Shown piece by piece: positions 56,172-64,000 of a DNA stretch of 64,000 nucleotides. The position numbers and the translations under genes were made by a program. The stretch spans positions 124,001 through 188,000 of the forward strand of contig NZ_JAHLPW010000006.1 of the NCBI RefSeq assembly GCF_018918075.1. Reading direction: 5' to 3'. Numbering within the stretch: the stretch's first letter is position 1; each line of letters starts with the position of its first letter. The DNA is from Virgibacillus sp. MSJ-26 (lineage in GTDB: Bacteria; Bacillota; Bacilli; Bacillales; Amphibacillaceae). The notes beneath the pieces are model-generated. The model did no database searches. It saw nothing but the letters and a program-made list of their open reading frames with translations, and was not told the origin of the DNA.

Positions 56172-56483
56172 CTATCTACTATAGTCTATATTAGCACCTA
56201 AATATGGATGCTGCATCTCTTTTTTACTCTTTTTCTCTTCATCTTTATTGTTACTGTTTTCTTCGTCCTGTGAATTTGATTCTTCTCGTTCTTTATCTTT
56301 ATTAATACCTTCTACATCTTCATGCTCATTTACTATATGTTGCTTTATTTTCTCTTCTTTTAATTGTTGTTCTGAAAGTGTCTGTTGAAATTGTTGGTTT
56401 TGTTTGGTCATTTGATCTTGAATTCTTCCCGCGTCTTGAGTTCTAGGGAGCGCAACTTGCATTTCTACCGATTTCCAACTCAT
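56172..56483 (-). CDS. Small conserved protein of the sigD-swrB interval, function unknown
   Basis: 103 residues from ATG 56483 (6 nt after GAGGTG; the GTG at 56492 is inside that site). The N-terminus WKSVEMQVALPRTQDAGRIQ looks strongly conserved in style and I recall similar starts in other Bacilli, without a name. The middle is a highly charged Lys/Glu/Asp/Asn low-complexity stretch (about 45-90), and the end is a short motif QHPYLGANIDYSR. No signal peptide or membrane segment. It lies 76 nt after fapA and 10 nt before swrB, so a role in flagella or motility is inferred from context only. Confidence 0.8.
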   Translation of the reverse strand: MSWKSVEMQVALPRTQDAGRIQDQMTKQNQQFQQTLSEQQLKEEKIKQHIVNEHEDVEGINKDKEREESNSQDEENSNNKDEEKKSKKEMQHPYLGANIDYSR

Positions 56484-56559
56484 AAACTTCACCTCACAGC
56501 AATATTATAAGAATTTATGAGGATATTCTTAGTTGAAAAAATTAAGGGCAAAGAAAATT

Positions 56560-57930
56560 TTAGGTGTTTTTTATAATGACTTCATTTTTATCAAACGTTA
56601 ATTCTATATTTTTTCTTATTTCTTTAATTTCTTGTTTGTATTTACCGAAAGTTACAAATGTATTAGGATAAATTTTATTATTTACTTTTAACTTTGCTTC
56701 TTCTTCACTTCCTAGAAAAGCATTAATCATAAATAAGTCTTCCTTTACCTGTAATAAACTTTCTTCTGTCTTTTGATATGAGTTTTTTTGCCTGAGTAGG
56801 GTAATTCGATGTTTAGGATTTTCTTTTAATTGAGTATTTTGATTTAGTTTTTCTCCTAAAATCTTAAGCTTGTTTAACGTTTGTTCTAATTCTTTCTTTT
56901 TAGCAATCAATTGCTGTTCCTGTTCAAAAGTAGATTTGTCGTACCCAAATGAAATCTCTGTTTTAGTACTTAATCTGTTGCCTATGTCTTTTGCTGCAAT
57001 AGATACCCCGGCAGAGGTTGATCCTCCTATAATATTGCCTTGTTTACACAATACATTTTTTTTAGCTGTGCATTCACTATGGATGATAGAGTTCTCTACG
57101 TAAAGGTTTTCTCCTGCGTAGACTATTCCCTGATTAATATAACCAACATGGATATTTTCTGAAGCCGTAATCGATCCCTTAAGTAAACCAGCTATCCCCT
57201 CGGAAATATAAACTGACCCGCCAGCAATGACGGTTGCTGCTTCAACTATACCAAAAACCTTTATATCCCCTTCTGCTTTGACTGTGAAACCTGAAGGGAT
57301 ATCGCCATGAATTATGACAGAGCCAATAAAGTCTAGGTTACCAGTTTTCATTGAAAGTGCTTCCTTAACTTCGAAAACGGAATGGATATTAATACGATGT
57401 TTTGTTACATTGATTTGGCCATCAGATGCTGCATAAAAAGAAGAATTGCTTTCTTTATATACTACATTTTTCCCCGCTTTTTCCGGAGCCGTTTTACCTG
57501 GACGCGCTCTTACAGTTCTCCCTCTTACATCCTGCCCATCGATACCTTCAGTTGGATGGATGATTGTAGCTAATTTTTCTCCCTTAGTGACTGAAGGTAT
57601 TCGCATCACTTCCCTAAAATCTATATTTTCTTTATGAGCAACCTGGGTTTCAAGATTCAAGTTATATTCAACATAACCATCTTGTCCCTGCTCCGGATAA
57701 TTTCCTTTTGCTATCATTACAGGAAAATCATCTTTAGTAAAATTGTTATTTAAAAGTAATTGAATAATTTCTTCTTTAATGCCAGTTTTGACATTAAATT
57801 CTTCTAAAAACATTTTAATTGAATTGACATCCGATTCTAATTTGTCACTGTACTGATCTGTGCAATGTAGCTCGGCATGCATATCATCATTTGCTACGCT
57901 TACATAAAAATATTTTTTTAGCTGTTCCAC
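56560..57930 (-). CDS. FapA/DUF342 family protein
   Basis: 456 residues. A DUF342 (FapA) core of repeated beta-strands (GDIPSGFTVKAEGDIKVFG, EGIAGLLKGSITASENIHVG) forms a right-handed beta-helix-like region, followed by a coiled coil (EQEQQLIAKKKELEQTLNKL) and a C-terminal domain. Family members are linked to flagellar assembly or cell-surface polymers. The start is GTG at 57930 with GGGAG 4 nt before it. It follows sigD by 29 nt, inside the motility operon. Confidence 0.87.
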   Translation of the reverse strand: MEQLKKYFYVSVANDDMHAELHCTDQYSDKLESDVNSIKMFLEEFNVKTGIKEEIIQLLLNNNFTKDDFPVMIAKGNYPEQGQDGYVEYNLNLETQVAHKENIDFREVMRIPSVTKGEKLATIIHPTEGIDGQDVRGRTVRARPGKTAPEKAGKNVVYKESNSSFYAASDGQINVTKHRINIHSVFEVKEALSMKTGNLDFIGSVIIHGDIPSGFTVKAEGDIKVFGIVEAATVIAGGSVYISEGIAGLLKGSITASENIHVGYINQGIVYAGENLYVENSIIHSECTAKKNVLCKQGNIIGGSTSAGVSIAAKDIGNRLSTKTEISFGYDKSTFEQEQQLIAKKKELEQTLNKLKILGEKLNQNTQLKENPKHRITLLRQKNSYQKTEESLLQVKEDLFMINAFLGSEEEAKLKVNNKIYPNTFVTFGKYKQEIKEIRKNIELTFDKNEVIIKNT

Positions 57931-57959
57931 CCATCTCCCCCCAAATCTAGAATAATTAT

Positions 57960-58733
57960 TTATACTATCTTTTTAAGTGTTTTTCTCAATTTAAAGATAG
58001 CAGTTTTATGAATTTGTGAAATTCTAGAAGTTGTAAGTTCCATGACGCGTCCTATTTCAGTTAATGTTAATTCTTCGTAATAAAATAAGCTTATAACCAA
58101 TTGCTCGTTATCATTTAATGCTTTTAATGAATTGGCAAGCTCACTGCTTATTTCATTACTCTCTATATACTCATCCGGTGATACAGTTTTCCCATCTGGG
58201 ATCGAATAACCTATCCCTTCCTGGTAATCCATCCCGTGTGTTCGTGGTTTTTCATCAATTGATAATACATTTGAAAAAATAGTATCCCGAACTGAGGATT
58301 CAACCTCTTCAACAGTCAAACCAACCTTACCCGCAATTTCTTCTGCCGTTGGGCTTCTTTGCAACTCCTGCTCTAAAATTTGAGAAACCTCTGAGACTCT
58401 CTTCGCTTTATCTCTTGTTGCTCGTGAAAGCCAGTCTTCTTTTCTTAGTCCATCAATAATAGCACCGCGAATTCTAAAAGAGGCATACGTATCGAACTTT
58501 AAATTACGCTTAATGTCAAACTTTTTTAACGCATCATATAATCCATGAAGACCGAAGCTTTTAAGATCTTCTCGATTTACTGTACTAGGAACATGGCTTG
58601 CTACACGGTCCACGTGAAAAACAACGAGATACATATAATGTTTAATAAGGTCGTTTGCTGCTTCTTCATCATTGTTCGACCACCTATCCCATAGCACATC
58701 TTCTAGAGGAGATTGTTTATGATTAGAAGTCAT
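57960..58733 (-). CDS. sigD: Flagellar sigma factor SigD (sigma-28)
   Basis: Directs RNA polymerase to late flagellar, chemotaxis and autolysin genes. 257 residues with region 2 (LKSFGLHGLYDALKKFDIKR, KFDTYASFRIRGAIIDGLR), region 3 and region 4 (LTLTEIGRVMELTTSRISQI). It follows cheD by 137 nt in the order of the B. subtilis fla/che operon. Confidence 0.97.
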   Translation of the reverse strand: MTSNHKQSPLEDVLWDRWSNNDEEAANDLIKHYMYLVVFHVDRVASHVPSTVNREDLKSFGLHGLYDALKKFDIKRNLKFDTYASFRIRGAIIDGLRKEDWLSRATRDKAKRVSEVSQILEQELQRSPTAEEIAGKVGLTVEEVESSVRDTIFSNVLSIDEKPRTHGMDYQEGIGYSIPDGKTVSPDEYIESNEISSELANSLKALNDNEQLVISLFYYEELTLTEIGRVMELTTSRISQIHKTAIFKLRKTLKKIV

Positions 58734-58870
58734 TCTTTACCGCTCCTCTCTCCTTAAATAAGATTCTTTTCATGAACGAATAAGTAACTTAAAAAACAGT
58801 CTCTCCAACTAATTTTAAATAGTATTCGAAAGGTAATGTAAAGCATTCGCTGTTATAAAAAACAACTATT

Positions 58871-59368
58871 TTAAATATCCTTTTCCCCTTTATTAATGGT
58901 CCGGATATTTAAATAACCAGTGGCGGGATTGAATTCTATTGTTCTACCACTATTCCCTCCAAGATCAGACCCTACCACAGGAATTTTATAAGTATTTAAT
59001 GCTTTTTCTACAGCTTCAATATTCCTCGGTCCAATCCGCATTGTGCTTGAGTTTGCTGTGAATTGGAACATCTGTGCTCCACCCGCTAGTTTCGCTTTTA
59101 GTGAGTATTTTGACGCACCATTATTGAGAAGTAATTCAATTAAATATACAACAGCGGTATCAGCATATTTATAAATGTTTTTCTTGGGTTCCTTTGCTAA
59201 GGCAGAATCGGGCAACATAACATGGGCTAACCCAGCTATTTTATTTGGAAGGTCATAAATGACAACACCGACACATGATCCAAGACCTGATGTGCGAATC
59301 ATGTTAGGTGCCTTAACAATATTCAAATCAGCGATACCAACTTTTATTACGTCACGGGTTTCAATCAT
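58871..59368 (-). CDS. cheD: CheD, chemoreceptor glutamine deamidase
   Basis: Deamidates receptor glutamines and stimulates CheC. 165 residues with the catalytic triad Thr26, Cys32 (GLGSCVGV) and His49 (GLAHVMLPDS). Its start overlaps the end of cheC by 8 nt, consistent with the CheC-CheD partnership. Confidence 0.97.
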   Translation of the reverse strand: MIETRDVIKVGIADLNIVKAPNMIRTSGLGSCVGVVIYDLPNKIAGLAHVMLPDSALAKEPKKNIYKYADTAVVYLIELLLNNGASKYSLKAKLAGGAQMFQFTANSSTMRIGPRNIEAVEKALNTYKIPVVGSDLGGNSGRTIEFNPATGYLNIRTINKGEKDI

Positions 59369-59996
59369 AATTATTGATTCCTAGTGAATTAAATATTTTT
59401 GACAGAGATTCTGGTTCTAGCATAAAAAAGAATTGACCATTTATTCCACTCACCATATCATGATCATTTATCTTAGTATCGATGATAATGGCATAATCTG
59501 TAACTTCAGATATTTCAACAAGGCCCACTGATAAAATCGCTCCTGCCATATCACAACCAAAATAAGGAATTGATGGCTGCATATCTAAATTTAAGAAATC
59601 AGATAATGCTGTTAAATATGACCCTGTCAATATATTTCCGGCTTCTTGTAAAATGGAAATGGCTAATGGATTCACTTCCGTACCCTTAAAGTTAGTTACA
59701 GCTTGCTCAGGCATCATCTTGCTAACCAATTGCTCTGCTTCTTCCTTTGAAAGAATAAAATAAACCGTTCCAGGTGTATCTCCTTCTATATGGAACATGA
59801 TTGCAACTATAAGTTCTTCTGGACCCCCAATAATGTTCATCACTTCATCAAATGCAACGACTTTTACAGATGGGACTTGCATGTCCACTTTCTTATTAAT
59901 TAATTGCGACATTGAGGTTGCTGCATTACCTGCACCAATATTTCCAACTTCTTTTAAAACGTCTAATTCTAAATTTGTTAATCCGGTATGACTCAT
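59361..59996 (-). CDS. cheC: CheC, CheY-P phosphatase
   Basis: 211 residues with two ExxN phosphatase motifs: LKEVGNIGAGNAA near the N-terminus and LQEAGNILTGSYL in the middle. Hydrolyses CheY-P and is regulated by CheD in the Bacillus adaptation system. It lies 4 nt after cheW. Confidence 0.96.
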   Translation of the reverse strand: MSHTGLTNLELDVLKEVGNIGAGNAATSMSQLINKKVDMQVPSVKVVAFDEVMNIIGGPEELIVAIMFHIEGDTPGTVYFILSKEEAEQLVSKMMPEQAVTNFKGTEVNPLAISILQEAGNILTGSYLTALSDFLNLDMQPSIPYFGCDMAGAILSVGLVEISEVTDYAIIIDTKINDHDMVSGINGQFFFMLEPESLSKIFNSLGINNYD

Positions 59997-60000
59997 TGTA

Positions 60001-60471
60001 TTAACCTTTCACACTTTTTAAATCGTCAACTTCATCGTTTGAAAGAACACAATTTAAATTAAGTAAGATTAATAGGCGGTTATCAAGTTTAGCGACACCA
60101 TCAATATAATCCACATTTACTGCTCCGATAACATCAGGTGCCGGCTCAATCGCATCCTCCGGAATATCAATCACATCATTTGCTGCATCTACAATCAAAC
60201 CAACTTCCATATCATCAAGATGAACAAGAATTATCCTTGTGGACTCATCATAAGGAATTTCTTCAATATCAAATCTTTTTCTTAAATCTATGACAGGTGT
60301 CACCACTCCTCTAAGATTGATAACCCCTTTAACAAATTCAGCCGTTTGAGGCACTCTTGTAATCGGGAGCATTCGTTCAATTCCACCAACTTGTTGTACG
60401 GAAACGGCAAATTCTTCATCTTTCAGTTGAAATACAATAACTTTTTTATCTAAAGCTGAACTACTTTTCAT
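60001..60471 (-). CDS. cheW: CheW, chemotaxis coupling protein
   Basis: 156 residues of the CheW SH3-like fold, linking receptors to CheA. It contains VIVFQLKDEEFAVSVQQVGG and FVKGVINLRGVVTPVIDLRK. It is separated from cheA by 92 nt containing a small hairpin around CAGTGG...CCACTG (60525-60555), without a U-run. Confidence 0.96.
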   Translation of the reverse strand: MKSSSALDKKVIVFQLKDEEFAVSVQQVGGIERMLPITRVPQTAEFVKGVINLRGVVTPVIDLRKRFDIEEIPYDESTRIILVHLDDMEVGLIVDAANDVIDIPEDAIEPAPDVIGAVNVDYIDGVAKLDNRLLILLNLNCVLSNDEVDDLKSVKG

Positions 60472-60563
60472 GTTAAAGCCTCCTTATAAATATAATTTAC
60501 TATTTTATCGTAGGTTAACTAACACTCAGTGGTGGAAGTATGAAAACCCCACTGATTGAAGTT

Positions 60564-62585
60564 TCACTTTATTAAGACATCACTATCAACGATTAATGCT
60601 ACTTGACCATCGCCAAGTATGGTAGCCCCTGAGATGGCAAAGACATTTGTTAAATAGTCACCAAGAGATTTTAAGACGATTTCTTGCTGACCTATAAATG
60701 AATCTACAACCAAACCGGCTAGTCTTTCACCTTTTTTAACAACGACAATTGACAGATACTCCACTTCAGCCTTGTCATTGTCTAAGGGAATCGAAAATAA
60801 ATCTTTCAAGAAAACCAGAGGAACTATCTTACCTCTAAAATCAATGACCTGTTTATTTCGAGCAGAGAATACATCACTCTTTTTCATAATCGCTGTTTCA
60901 ATGATTGAAGATAAGGGAATAGCGTACTTTTCTTTTTCTACGTCCACTAGCATCGCTGAAATAATCGATAATGTAAGTGGTAATTGAACAGTAAATATCG
61001 TTCCCTTTCCAAATTCTGATTCAATTGCTATACTTCCGCCTAATGACTCAATCGTGTTTTTCACAACATCTAAACCAACTCCCCTACCAGAGATATCTGA
61101 CACTGTTTCAGCGGTGGAAAAACCGCTAGCTAAGATGAGTTCATTGACTTCTTGATCAGATAAACTTCTGACCTCCTGTTCAGTGATGAGTTCATTTTGT
61201 AGCGCTTTGTTGAGTACAGCCTCTTTATTTATGCCACCTCCATCATCCGCGATTTCTATGATGACATGATTTCCGCTATGATAAGCTTCCAGTCTAATAG
61301 TACCTTCTTCCGGTTTACCGCGCGTCTGGCGGATGTCTGGAGTTTCTACTCCGTGATCTACCGCATTTCTTAATAAATGGATGAGCGGATCGCCAATTTC
61401 ATCTATAACTGTCCGATCTAACTCAGTATCTGCTCCGACAATATTTATGTTAATCTTTTTATGTAACTCCCTTGATAAACTACGAATCATATTCGGAAAA
61501 CGACTAAACACTTGATCAATCGGCACCATACGCATGGTTAATATGACATTTTGCAAGTCACCTGAAATCCTAGACATGCGCTCTACAGTTTCTCGTAAAT
61601 CTTGATGTTCAAATTCTTGCGATATTTGCTCCAAACGTCCTCGATCGATGACAAGCTCTTCAAACAAATTCATTAAAGTATTGAGTCGATCAATTCTTAC
61701 TCTAATAGTCTTAGAAGCTGCACGATTTGTTCGTTTCACAATTTCTTTCTCTTTATTATTATCATTACGGGGCAAGAGCGAGTTGTTGCTACCTTCTTCT
61801 TTCTCATAGTTTTGGATCGAGAATGGTTGGATAGTAACTTTGTCAATCTCAGATACTGTTAAAATCATTTCTCTCATTTCGTTTTCATCCAGTTTTGATA
61901 CAAAAATAACAGTAAATATTGAATCAAAATTTTCCTCCTCTAATTCATGTACAGGAGGTTCTGCTTTTATCACTTCACCCATTCTTTCAAGTACATTAAA
62001 AACCATTAAGGTTCGGGCACCTTTAAGTAAACAATCTTTATTCAAGTGAACAGTAATTTCATAATTGATAAATTCACGATTTTCGGATTCTTTTAAAATA
62101 GATAGTTCAAATTCATCTAGCTCTTTGATTGAACGTAAAGTGTTTTCTGATTTGGCTATAGTAGGAGCATTTTTCGTCAGATCGACATTTGATTCCGCTC
62201 TATTCTTACCTTCTTCAATTTCATCTAACGATTCTACAATCTTACTTATTTCCTTAGAACCATTCCCTCCACCCGAGATATCCTCTACCATCCTGTTTAA
62301 ATCATCTACTGATTCAAATAACACATCCATCGTTTCAGTACTAACTTGGATTTTTTCATCACGTATCCCATCGAAAATATTTTCAAGTTTATGTGTTAAA
62401 TTAGCTAAGCTTTCGTACCCCATCGTCGCAGCCATACCTTTTAACGTGTGAGCTGCTCGAAAGATTTCTTCTATAATAGACATATCAGTGGGATGATTCT
62501 CTAACTCTAGTAATTGTTGATATAAAACATCCAAATGTTCCCTACTTTCATCGATGAAAACGTCTAAATAGTCTGCGGTATCCAT
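60564..62585 (-). CDS. cheA: CheA, chemotaxis histidine kinase
   Basis: 673 residues: P1 phosphotransfer domain with His46 in RAAHTLKGMAATMG, P2 CheY/CheB-binding domain, P3 dimerisation, P4 ATPase (HLLRNAVDHGVETPDIR, GRGVGLDVVKNTIESLGG) and P5 CheW-like domain. ATG 62585 lies 1 nt after the cheB stop (TAAAATG) and after GGGAGA; the frame to 62621 is rejected. Length matches B. subtilis (672). Confidence 0.97.
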   Translation of the reverse strand: MDTADYLDVFIDESREHLDVLYQQLLELENHPTDMSIIEEIFRAAHTLKGMAATMGYESLANLTHKLENIFDGIRDEKIQVSTETMDVLFESVDDLNRMVEDISGGGNGSKEISKIVESLDEIEEGKNRAESNVDLTKNAPTIAKSENTLRSIKELDEFELSILKESENREFINYEITVHLNKDCLLKGARTLMVFNVLERMGEVIKAEPPVHELEEENFDSIFTVIFVSKLDENEMREMILTVSEIDKVTIQPFSIQNYEKEEGSNNSLLPRNDNNKEKEIVKRTNRAASKTIRVRIDRLNTLMNLFEELVIDRGRLEQISQEFEHQDLRETVERMSRISGDLQNVILTMRMVPIDQVFSRFPNMIRSLSRELHKKININIVGADTELDRTVIDEIGDPLIHLLRNAVDHGVETPDIRQTRGKPEEGTIRLEAYHSGNHVIIEIADDGGGINKEAVLNKALQNELITEQEVRSLSDQEVNELILASGFSTAETVSDISGRGVGLDVVKNTIESLGGSIAIESEFGKGTIFTVQLPLTLSIISAMLVDVEKEKYAIPLSSIIETAIMKKSDVFSARNKQVIDFRGKIVPLVFLKDLFSIPLDNDKAEVEYLSIVVVKKGERLAGLVVDSFIGQQEIVLKSLGDYLTNVFAISGATILGDGQVALIVDSDVLIK

Positions 62586-62586
62586 T

Positions 62587-63645
62587 TTACATCTCTCCCG
62601 GTTTACTAATAATATTTTCAATAAAAGAGCCTATTTCGTGCAAGTGTACAATTGAAGTGACATAACCGGTATTAAGGGCTGCTTTTGGCATTCCATTAAT
62701 AACTGCCGATTCAGCCGATTCAGCAACAATAATCGCTTTAGGGTCTTTCTTCATTATATATTCTATCCCTTGAGAACCATCACTTCCCATGCCAGTTAAC
62801 ACGATTGCAATTTTATTTACCTTTTCTATATGTGCAATAGACTCAAACAAAACATTGACTGAAGGACGATGTCCATTGACATGAGGGTCCTGTGTTAAAT
62901 CAATGGTATTAGACGTTCCCATAGAGCGAACCTTTAAATGTTGATTTCCTGGTGCGATATATGCCGTCCCGCTCTGAATAACTTCACCATGAACGGCTTC
63001 TTTAACCCGGATACTTGCTAGGGCATTTAATCGATTAGCTAATGACTTAGTGAATTTTTCAGGCATATGCTGGACTATCAAAATAGGGGGAACATTTACT
63101 TTTGGAATCTTAGTCAAAACACTTTGTAAAGCCTTTGGTCCACCTGTAGATGAGCCAATCGCTATGATTGTCCTTTGATGATTCAACATGTGTTTGGAAA
63201 CTGGCGTAGACTTATCCAATTCTTTTGATTTCATATGTTTATGTTTTATCTCTGTGGCAGCAAGTACTTTGGTAATGAGTTCATTCTTAATCTTTTTAAT
63301 ATCTAAAGAAATAGAACCTGATGGCTTTGTAATAAAATCTACTGCTCCATTGGTTATCGCTTCCACAGTTTTATTAGCTCCAAGTCCTGTCACACTTGCA
63401 AGCATAATAACCGGTAAAGGATGGGTTTCCATTATTTTTTTTAAAGTTGTTATGCCATCCATCACTGGCATTTCAACATCTAAAGTAACAACATCTGGAT
63501 TATATTGTTTTATTTTTTTTAAGCCCATTTCTCCGTTACGGGCCGTGTCAATAACATGTAATCGATCATCGCTTGATAAAATATCTGTAATCATTTTTCT
63601 CATAAAGGCCGAATCATCAATGACTAGGACACGCACTTTATGCAT
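62587..63645 (-). CDS. cheB: CheB, receptor methylesterase / deamidase
   Basis: 352 residues: response-regulator receiver with Asp56 (VVTLDVEMPVMDG) and a methylesterase domain with Ser (IAIGSSTGGPKAL), His (LIVQHMPEKFT) and Asp (LTGMGSDGSQG). Removes receptor methyl groups on phosphorylation by CheA. It lies 5 nt after flhG. Confidence 0.97.
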   Translation of the reverse strand: MHKVRVLVIDDSAFMRKMITDILSSDDRLHVIDTARNGEMGLKKIKQYNPDVVTLDVEMPVMDGITTLKKIMETHPLPVIMLASVTGLGANKTVEAITNGAVDFITKPSGSISLDIKKIKNELITKVLAATEIKHKHMKSKELDKSTPVSKHMLNHQRTIIAIGSSTGGPKALQSVLTKIPKVNVPPILIVQHMPEKFTKSLANRLNALASIRVKEAVHGEVIQSGTAYIAPGNQHLKVRSMGTSNTIDLTQDPHVNGHRPSVNVLFESIAHIEKVNKIAIVLTGMGSDGSQGIEYIMKKDPKAIIVAESAESAVINGMPKAALNTGYVTSIVHLHEIGSFIENIISKPGEM

Positions 63646-63650
63646 ACCAT

Positions 63651-64000
63651 TTACCTCTCTTTAATTAGTGCTTTTAATTTTTGAATAAAAGACAACGATA
63701 TTTCTTGATTCGTGTCGGGGCTATGAATTGCCAAAAAATTTTTCACCATGTTTCTCATTGCTATTGTTATAGGAGCTCGTTTATTTAATAGAACAAAAGG
63801 AACTTGCTTCATCACCGCCATAGAAACAAATTTATCATCGGGTAAAATAGCAATTGTCTTAATATCCTTTTTCAAAAAGTTCCAAATAACTTGTTTGAAT
63901 TTACGGCTAGCCTTTCGCCCTGAAACTTCCGTACGGCTACGGTTCATCACGACATATATCGGCATATCTGGTTGATTAGTTACAACATGCTTAATTATTC
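63651..64000 (-). CDS. flhG: FlhG (YlxH) flagellar number regulator, C-terminal part only
   Basis: The frame is open to the window edge, reading IIKHVVTNQPDMPIYVVMNRSR before the first internal Met, so the gene starts outside. The C-terminal segment of the MinD/ParA-like ATPase is visible (ILPDDKFVSMAVMKQVPFVL, then a helical tail). FlhG pairs with FlhF to place and count flagella. It precedes cheB as in B. subtilis. Confidence 0.9.
   Translation of the reverse strand, partial: IIKHVVTNQPDMPIYVVMNRSRTEVSGRKASRKFKQVIWNFLKKDIKTIAILPDDKFVSMAVMKQVPFVLLNKRAPITIAMRNMVKNFLAIHSPDTNQEISLSFIQKLKALIKER

Noticed and set aside
1-64000. CRISPR arrays, tRNA/rRNA genes, prophage, intact insertion sequences or defence genes
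   Set aside because: None could be found by reading; no direct-repeat arrays, transposase frames or tRNA-like cloverleaf sequences were recognised.

Overview
The window is a continuous piece of low-GC Firmicutes core chromosome. Protein sequences, gene order and spore genes (spoVS, dpaA/dpaB, ymxH, ylxY, a FtsK/SpoIIIE translocase) place it in the Bacillaceae. Acidic linkers and the repeat types suggest the Virgibacillus/Oceanobacillus/Lentibacillus-like halotolerant group, but the genus cannot be fixed from this sequence. All 60 genes I can support lie on the minus strand, so the region is read here from high to low coordinates. There are no tRNA or rRNA genes, intact insertion sequences, prophage or CRISPR arrays.

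Transcription order: (64000-55727) end of the flagellar/chemotaxis operon: flhG (partial), cheB, cheA, cheW, cheC, cheD, sigD, a DUF342/FapA gene, a small conserved gene of unknown function and a swrB-like gene. (55553-50596) rpsB, tsf, pyrH, frr, uppS, cdsA: translation, UMP kinase and lipid precursors. (50404-44431) rseP and polC; dxr and proS, which in Bacillus subtilis sit between cdsA and polC, are absent here. (44141-34493) the nusA/infB superoperon: rimP, nusA, ylxR, ylxQ, infB, ylxP, rbfA, truB, ribF, rpsO, pnp. (34216-25631) sporulation and lysine/dipicolinate block: ylxY, mlpA, ymxH, dpaA, dpaB, asd, dapG, dapA, tepA, ylzJ; rnjB, normally between dapA and tepA, is absent. (25502-16901) ftsK/spoIIIE, the GntR regulator ymfC and the nucleoside ABC importer nupNOPQ. 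(16643-9247) ymfF, ymfH, ymfI (EF-P modification), ymfJ, ymfK, rodZ, pgsA, cinA. (9085-4447) recA, rny, ymdB, spoVS. (4282-1) a formate dehydrogenase pair placed between spoVS and miaB, then the start of miaB.

The functional links are those of a conserved growth/sporulation backbone. Dpa synthase draws on the asd-dapG-dapA pathway. YmfI/H/F finish EF-P modification. CheA/W/B/C/D form the Bacillus-type adaptation circuit. Rny and YmdB are RNA/signalling partners. Many promoters and terminators can be read directly, including a LexA box and sigma-A promoter at recA and a sigma-K-like promoter at dpaA.

Non-coding structure is the least ordinary content. A 364-bp element with inverted-repeat ends lies inside nupNOPQ, a truncated relative lies at the missing proS position, an unrelated interspersed-type sequence lies between rny and ymdB, and a possible remnant lies upstream of pnp's terminator. 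I found no clear new defence or mobile system.
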